Assembly (NCBI RefSeq): GCF_001005085.2
Contig: NZ_LBMU02000073.1
Span: forward strand, 1-64,000
Length of the DNA: 64,000 nucleotides
Reading direction: 5' to 3'
Source: Streptomyces humi
GTDB lineage: Bacteria; Actinomycetota; Actinomycetes; Streptomycetales; Streptomycetaceae
Shown here: one piece after another, positions 58,230 through 64,000 of the stretch
Numbering within the stretch: position 1 is the first letter of the stretch
Layout of the letters: the number at the start of each line of letters is the position of its first letter
Position numbers and translations under genes: made by a program
The notes under the pieces: model-generated
Seen by the model: the letters and a program-made list of their open reading frames with translations, nothing else
Told to the model about the DNA's origin: nothing
Databases searched by the model: none

Positions 58230-61200
58230 CGGTGCTCTCCCGGGCGTGTGGCGCGGAGCTTCTTGGCGACGGCTTCCGCGATCAGGGCGATCGGTCCGGG
58301 CCCGGTCATCGCGCCGTGCTCACAGTCCAGCCGGTCGTGTTCGATCAGACCGGTGACGTACGGCCGCCAGGCGCTCTCGTACGGCCAGTCGGCGGGCTTG
58401 TCGAGCGTGGCGCCGATGAACAGGACGTCTCCCCGGTGGACGCCCGGCACGTGTGCGGCCAGGAGTCGGTCGTGGTCGGCGAAGACCCGGGGCAGGGTGT
58501 CGGCGGCGTCGCCGAGCATGGCCCGCAGGGCTGCCGGAACGCGGTCCGTGCCGTCACCGTCGTCGTCGACGGCGTAGCCGAGCGAGGTCAGCAGGGCCGT
58601 GAGCGGGTCCGCCGGTTCCCCGGGCGCGCCGAGGGCGCCGGGGCCGGGGGCCGGAGGGTAGCCGTCCAGCAGCGTGAGGGAGCCGGTCTCCTCGCCGTCC
58701 GCGCGGAGCCGTACGGCCATCTCGTGGGCGACGACGGCTCCGAAGGACCATCCGAGCAGGTGGTAGGGCCCGCGGGGCTGGACGGACCGGATGTGCCGCA
58801 GATAGGTCTCGGCCAGCGCGCCGACGCTGTCGGGGGTGGCGCCTAGCAGGCCGGGGGCCTGGAGGCCGTAGACCGGATGCGCGGCGTCGAGGTGGCGCAG
58901 CAGACCGGAGTAGACCCAGCTGATGCCGGCTCCCGGGTGGACGCAGAACAGGGGTGCCGCGGTGCCGCCGGTGCGCAGCGGCAGCAGGGTCCCGAGGGAG
59001 TCCTGCGGTCCGCTCTCGGTGTCGAGGCGGCGGGCCAGGCCGGCGGGGGTGGGGTGTTCGAACAGGGCGCGGATGCCGATGTCCCCCCCGAGTACGGCGC
59101 GGATCCGGCTCAGCAGCCGGGTCGCCAGCAGCGAGTGGCCGCCCAGGGCGAAGAAGTCGTCGTCGACCGAGACCGACTCGACGTCCAGGACCTCGGCGAA
59201 CAGACCGCACAGGGTCTCCTCGCGCGGGCTCGCGGGCGCGCGTCCGGCGGCCGATCCCGCGAACCGCGGGGCGGGCAGTGCCGCGCGGTCCAGCTTGCCG
59301 TTCGCGTTCAGGGGCAGCGCGTCCAGCACCGTGACCACCGCCGGGACCATGTACCCGGGCAGCACACCCGCCGCGAACTCCCGTACGGCGGGGCCCGGCG
59401 TCCGGCCGGTCACATAGCCGGCCAGGCGCCCCTCGTGGGCGGTCACCACGGCCTGCGCCACGCCGGGGCAGCGCGACAGCACCGCCTCCACCTCGCCCAG
59501 TTCGATGCGGAACCCGCGGATCTTGACCTGGTGGTCCGTCCGTCCCAGGTACTCCACCGCGCCGTCCGGGCGGCGGCGGACCAGGTCGCCGGTGCGGTAC
59601 ATCCGCTCCCCCGCCGCGAACGGATCGGCCACGAACCGTTCGGCGCTCAGGCCGGGGCGGTTCAGGTAGCCCCGGGCGATGCCCGCGCCCGCGAGGTAGA
59701 GTTCCCCCGCCACGCCCACCGGGACCGGGCTCAGCCCCTCGTCCAGCACGTGGGCCCGGGTGTCGGTCAACGCCGAGCCGATCAGCGGGGTCTCGTGTTC
59801 GGCCAGCCGGGCGTGCAGGGCGTCGACGCTGTACTCGGTGGGGCCGTAGAGGTTGTGGCCGGTCACTCCGGGGGTCTCGCGCAGGGCGGTCCACAGGGCC
59901 GGCCCTGCGGCCTCGCCGCCGAGCATCAGGACCGGCAGCCGGCGCCGCTCCAGCAGCCCTTCCTCCAGCAGTTGTTCGGCGTAGGTGGGGGTGACGTCCA
60001 TGGCGTCGACGCCGGCTTCGGCCGCGTAGCGGACCACGGCGGCCGCGTCACGCCGGCAGTCGTCGTCGAGCAGGTGCAGTTCGTGCCCGGCGACCATCCA
60101 CAGGAGCCCCTCCCAGGAGGTGTCGAAGGACAGCGAGGCGGTCAGCGCGAACCTGAACCGCCGTCCGGGGTGGGCGCGTTCGGCCTCCGCGATGGTGGTG
60201 GCCCGGTGGAACGCGTAGAGGTTGGCGACACCCCGGTGCTCGATCACCACGCCCTTGGGACGGCCGGTGGAGCCGGAGGTGTAGATGAGGTAGGCGGCGT
60301 TGCGCGCGCCGGCCCGGGGCGCGGCCGGGCCGGCGTGTCCGGCCGCGAAACCGTCCCCGTCGTACCTGACACCCCCGTCGCCCCTGACTCCCCTGGCACC
60401 TCCGTCGCCCCTGGCACCCCAGTCGCCTCCGTCGCCCCTGTCGTCGTTCTCGTCGTTCTCGTCGACCGGCAGTCGGCGCAGGCCGTCCAGGATCCCCGGG
60501 AGGGGCCATGCGGCGTGGGTCAGCGCGAGCAGCGGGGCGGTGTCGCGGAGCATGTGGGTCAGGCGGTCGGCCGGGTGGTCGGCGTCCAGCGGGAGGTAGG
60601 CACCGCCCGCCCTGAGCACGGCGAGGATCGCGACGACCGACGCGGCGGAGCGGTCCAGGGCGAGGGCGACGACCTGTTCGGGTCCGACGCCGGCGGCGAC
60701 CAGCCGGTGGGCCAGGGCGTCGGCGCGGGCGTCCAGTTCACGGTAGGTCAGCCTGGTGCCACCGCTGACCAGGGCCACGGCGTCGGGGGTCCGGGCGGCC
60801 TGGGCCGCGAAGACCTCGGGCAGCAGGGCGGGCTGGGCGGGGCCGGCGGTGTCGTTCCAACGCTCGATCGCCGCACGGTCGTTCGCGGTCAGGACGTCCA
60901 GGCTGCCGATGGGCCGGCCGGGATCCTCGGCGATCTGACGGAGCAGACCGGTGAGGGCGGTGGTGAGCCGTTCGGCGGTGTCCCGGTCGAACAGGTCGGT
61001 GGCGTACTCGAGTGCGCCGCCGAGTGCGGTCGTGGTCCCGTCGGGGCCGTGGCGTTCGGTGACGTTGAGGCACAGGTCGAAGGGGGAGGTCGTGAAGTCG
61101 GTGGCCGCGTGCTCGGCGTGCACGCCGGGGAAGGCGAGGTCGGCCTCGGTGGTGTTGTCGTAGGCCAGCATCACCTGGAACAGCGGGTTGCGGGCCGCGG

Positions 61201-64000
61201 AGCGGACCGGGTTGAGCTCTTCGACCAGCCGTTCGAAGGGCACGTCCTGGTGGGCGTAGGCGGCGAGGTCGGCGGTGCGGATCCGGGTGAGCAGTTCGGT
61301 GAAGGTCGGGCGGCCCGACAGGTCGGTGCGGAGCACGAGGGTGTTGACGAAGAATCCGACCAGGTCGTCCAGGGCGCCGTCGGCCCGGCCCGCCACGGGG
61401 GTGCCGATCGGGATGTCGTTGCCGGCCCCGAAGCGGTGCAGCAGGGTGGCGAACGCGGCCTGGAGGACCATGAACAGGGTGCTGCCGTGGGCGCGGGCCA
61501 GTGCGGTGAGCCGGGTGTGGAGCGCGGGGTCGAGCGCGAAGGGGACGGTGTCGCCGCGGTGGCCTGGCACCGCGGGGCGGGGCCGGTCGGCGGGCAGGCT
61601 CAGTTCGTCGGGCAGTCCGGCGAGGGTGTCCTTCCAGAAGGCGAGTTGCCGGGTCAGGAGGCTGTCGGGGTCGCGTTCGGTGCCGAGCAGGTCCCGCTGC
61701 CACAGCGCGTAGTCCACGTACTGGAGGGGCAGCGGGCGCCAGTCGGGGGCGGTGTCCGCGCGGCGGGCCCGGTAGGCGGTGGCGAGGTCGTCGAAGAGCG
61801 GACGCAGGGAGGCGCCGTCGGCGGCGATGTGGTGGACGACCAGGACGAGGAGCTGCTCGTCGGGTCCGTCCGGGATGAGGTGGGCGTGCACGGGCACGTC
61901 CGTGGCCAGGTCGAAGACATGGCCCGCGGCGACGGCGACGGGCAGTTCGGCGACGGTCAGCAGGGGGGCGGGCGGCTCGTCGAGGACGTGCTGGTAGGGG
62001 ATGCCGCCGAAGGTGCGGTAGACGGTGCGCAGGGCTTCGTGGCGGGCGACGACGTCGCGGAGGGCGGCCTCCAGGGCGGTGGTGTCCAGGGGGCCGCGCA
62101 GCCGCAGGGCGAGGGAGACGTTGTAGGTGGCGCTGGGGCCCTCGGCCTGGCCGATGAACCAGAGCCGCTGCTGGGCGAAGGAGAGCGGCAGCCGCTCCGG
62201 CCGGACGGCGGCCGTCCGTGGCTCCGGGCGGGCCGGGGCGTTCTGCGTTCCGTCGGCGCGGCGGTCCGTGAGGCGGTCGGCGAGGCCCGCGGGCGTGGGT
62301 GCCTGGAACAGCTCCGCCAGCGGGATCTCGGTGCCCAGGGCCGTGCGGATGCGGCTGACCAGCCGGGTGGCGGTCAGGGAGTGGCCGCCGAGGGCGAAGA
62401 AGTCGTCGTCGACGCCGACCGCGGGCAGGCCCAGCAGTTCGGCGAACAGGCCGCACAGGATCTCCTCGCGGGGTGTGCGGGGGGTGCGCCCGCCGGCCGG
62501 TCCGCCCAGGTCGGGGGCGGGCAGGGCGGCGCGGTCCAGTTTGTCGTTGGCGGTCTGCGGGAGCCGGTCGAGGACCATCACGTGCGGGACCATGTAGCCG
62601 GGCAGGGTGTCGGCGGCGTACCGGCGCAGCGCGGCGGCCAGGCCGGGCCGGTCGTCGGCGGGGGTGCAGTAGGCGACCAGCCGTTTCTCGCCGTCGTCCG
62701 CGCGGACCAGCACGGCCACCTGGCTCACGCCCTCGTGCCGGGCGAGCACGGCCTCGATCTCACCGGGTTCGATCCGGAAGCCGCGGATCTTGACCTGGTC
62801 GTCGGTACGGCCCAGGAACTCGATGGTGCCGTCGGGGCGGCGCCGTACCAGGTCGCCGGTGCGGTACATGCGCTCGCCCGGCTCGAACGGGCAGGCCACG
62901 AACCGTTCGGCGGTCAGGTCCGGCCGGTTGGCGTAGCCGCGGGCGAGGCCGGCGCCCGCCACGTACAGTTCGCCGTCCACGCCTGCCGGGACCGGGCGCA
63001 GGCCGCCGTCGAGGACGTAGGCGCGGGTGTTGTCGAGCGGGGTGCCGATCGGTACCCGCGTACCGGCGAGGTCGTCCTCGGTGATCCGGCGGAAGGTGGC
63101 GAAGGTGGTGGTCTCGGTGGGGCCGTACCCGTTGCCCAGGACCAGGCCGGGGCAGGCGTCGAGGACCCGGCGCAGCATGGCCGGCGCGGCCGCGTCGCCG
63201 CCGGTGGTGACCGCGCGCAGGCCGGCGAGGGCCCGCGGGTTCTCCTCGGCGACGACGTCGAACAGGCCCTTGGTGAGCCAGGCCGCCGTCACCGCGTGGC
63301 GTTCGGTGACCTCGCGCAGGGTGGCGGGGTCGAGGTGGCCGGGCGGTGCGACGACGACGGTGCCGCCGGACAGCAGGGGCGCCCACAGTTCGTAGGTGGC
63401 CGCGTCGAAGGCGTGCGGCGAGTGCAGCAGCACGCGGCGGTGGTCGTCGCCGTGCCAGCGGTGGTCGGTGGCGAGGGCGACGACGTCGCGGTGGCGGACC
63501 GCGACGCCCTTGGGCGCCCCGGTGGAACCGGAGGTGTACATCACGTACGCCAGCTGGCCGGGGTGGGCCGCGGGTGCCGTGAACCCGGGGACGGGATCGC
63601 CGTCGGGCCGCATCACCAGGGCGTCCGGGACGAAGCCGAGGTCGTCGCGGTCCGTCAGCAGCACCGGAGCGCCGGACCGGGCCAGCACCCACTCCAGCCG
63701 GTCCGCCGGCAGGGAACCGTGCAAGGGCACGTACGCCCCGCCCGCCAGGACGATCGCCAGCGTGGCGACCACGACCTCGGCCGACCGCTCCAGCAGCATC
63801 GCCACGGGCGTCTCCGGCCCCACGCCCAGCGCGCCGAGCCGGGCCGCGAGGCCTTCCGCGCGGGTCCGCAACTGCGCGTAGGTGTAGGTGACTTCGTCGG
63901 AGACCACCGCGGCGGCGAACGGCGTGCGCGCGACCTGCCGGGCGAACGCCTCGGGCAGCGTCCCGTCGCCGGGCACCGGACGCGCGGTGTCGTTCCACTC
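58226..64000 (-). CDS. Non-ribosomal peptide synthetase, A-PCP-C-A-PCP-TE (5' end beyond window)
   Basis: The frame is open to the window edge (WNDTA just inside), so earlier modules may exist. In order of translation: A1 (YTSGSTGAPKG, NGYGPTETTT), PCP1 (FFALGGHSLTATRL), an LCL-like C domain (SFAQQRLWF, HHIAADG), A2 (YTSGSTGRPKG, NLYGPTEYS), PCP2 (FFALGGHSLLATRL) and a type I TE (GWSFG, final His in CEHGAMT). Residues read by eye at the specificity positions are D-A-Y-W-T-G-G-T-F-K for A1, close to the valine code, and D-T-E-D-M-G-L-V-D-K for A2, close to codes for enduracididine, citrulline or arginine. The TE releases the peptide by hydrolysis or cyclisation. No epimerase or methyltransferase is seen. 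It is coupled to the MFS exporter and co-directional with ddaH. Confidence 0.92.
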   Translation of the reverse strand, partial: EWNDTARPVPGDGTLPEAFARQVARTPFAAAVVSDEVTYTYAQLRTRAEGLAARLGALGVGPETPVAMLLERSAEVVVATLAIVLAGGAYVPLHGSLPADRLEWVLARSGAPVLLTDRDDLGFVPDALVMRPDGDPVPGFTAPAAHPGQLAYVMYTSGSTGAPKGVAVRHRDVVALATDHRWHGDDHRRVLLHSPHAFDAATYELWAPLLSGGTVVVAPPGHLDPATLREVTERHAVTAAWLTKGLFDVVAEENPRALAGLRAVTTGGDAAAPAMLRRVLDACPGLVLGNGYGPTETTTFATFRRITEDDLAGTRVPIGTPLDNTRAYVLDGGLRPVPAGVDGELYVAGAGLARGYANRPDLTAERFVACPFEPGERMYRTGDLVRRRPDGTIEFLGRTDDQVKIRGFRIEPGEIEAVLARHEGVSQVAVLVRADDGEKRLVAYCTPADDRPGLAAALRRYAADTLPGYMVPHVMVLDRLPQTANDKLDRAALPAPDLGGPAGGRTPRTPREEILCGLFAELLGLPAVGVDDDFFALGGHSLTATRLVSRIRTALGTEIPLAELFQAPTPAGLADRLTDRRADGTQNAPARPEPRTAAVRPERLPLSFAQQRLWFIGQAEGPSATYNVSLALRLRGPLDTTALEAALRDVVARHEALRTVYRTFGGIPYQHVLDEPPAPLLTVAELPVAVAAGHVFDLATDVPVHAHLIPDGPDEQLLVLVVHHIAADGASLRPLFDDLATAYRARRADTAPDWRPLPLQYVDYALWQRDLLGTERDPDSLLTRQLAFWKDTLAGLPDELSLPADRPRPAVPGHRGDTVPFALDPALHTRLTALARAHGSTLFMVLQAAFATLLHRFGAGNDIPIGTPVAGRADGALDDLVGFFVNTLVLRTDLSGRPTFTELLTRIRTADLAAYAHQDVPFERLVEELNPVRSAARNPLFQVMLAYDNTTEADLAFPGVHAEHAATDFTTSPFDLCLNVTERHGPDGTTTALGGALEYATDLFDRDTAERLTTALTGLLRQIAEDPGRPIGSLDVLTANDRAAIERWNDTAGPAQPALLPEVFAAQAARTPDAVALVSGGTRLTYRELDARADALAHRLVAAGVGPEQVVALALDRSAASVVAILAVLRAGGAYLPLDADHPADRLTHMLRDTAPLLALTHAAWPLPGILDGLRRLPVDENDENDDRGDGGDWGARGDGGARGVRGDGGVRYDGDGFAAGHAGPAAPRAGARNAAYLIYTSGSTGRPKGVVIEHRGVANLYAFHRATTIAEAERAHPGRRFRFALTASLSFDTSWEGLLWMVAGHELHLLDDDCRRDAAAVVRYAAEAGVDAMDVTPTYAEQLLEEGLLERRRLPVLMLGGEAAGPALWTALRETPGVTGHNLYGPTEYSVDALHARLAEHETPLIGSALTDTRAHVLDEGLSPVPVGVAGELYLAGAGIARGYLNRPGLSAERFVADPFAAGERMYRTGDLVRRRPDGAVEYLGRTDHQVKIRGFRIELGEVEAVLSRCPGVAQAVVTAHEGRLAGYVTGRTPGPAVREFAAGVLPGYMVPAVVTVLDALPLNANGKLDRAALPAPRFAGSAAGRAPASPREETLCGLFAEVLDVESVSVDDDFFALGGHSLLATRLLSRIRAVLGGDIGIRALFEHPTPAGLARRLDTESGPQDSLGTLLPLRTGGTAAPLFCVHPGAGISWVYSGLLRHLDAAHPVYGLQAPGLLGATPDSVGALAETYLRHIRSVQPRGPYHLLGWSFGAVVAHEMAVRLRADGEETGSLTLLDGYPPAPGPGALGAPGEPADPLTALLTSLGYAVDDDGDGTDRVPAALRAMLGDAADTLPRVFADHDRLLAAHVPGVHRGDVLFIGATLDKPADWPYESAWRPYVTGLIEHDRLDCEHGAMTGPGPIALIAEAVAKKLRATRPGEHR
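60355..60475. repeat. Repetitive insertion in the second adenylation domain
   Basis: GTCGCCCCTG/TCGTCGTTC-type repeats encode an Asp/Gly/Arg/Asn-rich stretch of ~40 residues between core motifs A2 and A3 of the second A domain. The loop is surface-exposed in known structures, so activity is probably kept. It looks like slippage expansion. Confidence 0.8.

Overview
The window is high-GC actinobacterial chromosome, almost certainly Streptomyces. Codon bias is strong for G/C at third positions, GTG starts are frequent, and the gene repertoire is typical: a SARP regulator with NB-ARC and TPR parts, a SpoIIE/PP2C phosphatase, TetR, IclR, PucR and GlxA regulators, P450s and an NRPS. No phage, insertion sequence, CRISPR array or rRNA was seen. 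Both ends are cut: a reductase-P450 fusion on the left and an NRPS on the right.

Positions 1-11.5 kb hold a ferredoxin reductase-P450 fusion, an acyltransferase, an MFS transporter, a secreted GH114 protein, and a TetR-controlled operon of amino acid permease, zinc alcohol dehydrogenase and aldehyde dehydrogenase. A Ser/Thr kinase follows. Positions 13.1-23.5 kb form a divergent sugar locus: class II aldolase, SIS isomerase and Gfo/Idh/MocA enzyme on the minus strand, and a second GH114 protein, a sugar ABC transporter, PfkB kinase and GH4 glycosidase on the plus strand. Together with the first GH114 gene this reads as a pathway for an alpha-1,4-galactosamine polymer. The same structured leader precedes both GH114 genes and a third start codon at the head of the transporter region, always 28-29 nt before the ATG, and TGCTCGA-type operator boxes recur in the locus.

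Positions 23.5-29.2 kb carry a compact minus-strand unit: a tRNA-like RNA with a 12-bp closed end and no decodable anticodon, then LRR protein, ankyrin protein, MoxR-type AAA+ ATPase and a VWA/DUF2201 metallopeptidase-like protein. The protein genes overlap or nearly touch. This is the strongest candidate for an undescribed system, possibly an RNA-linked conflict or repair device.

Positions 29.2-49.8 kb are mixed accessory metabolism and regulation: TetR, a secreted M19-like/discoidin protein, a class V aminotransferase, a glutamate-cysteine ligase family enzyme, a PucR regulator divergent from an agmatinase-permease-cyclase operon, aromatic flavin monooxygenases, a large protein beside an LQRTAGNAAV-motif protein, an APH-like kinase, a RHH/Fic-like toxin-antitoxin pair, and several regulators.

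Positions 50-64 kb hold a SARP regulator, a PP2C phosphatase, two poorly known proteins, and an NRPS-MFS-dimethylargininase operon. The NRPS is A-PCP-C-A-PCP-TE within the window. Its specificity residues suggest a Val-like residue followed by a guanidino or ureido amino acid, which fits the dimethylargininase in the same operon.
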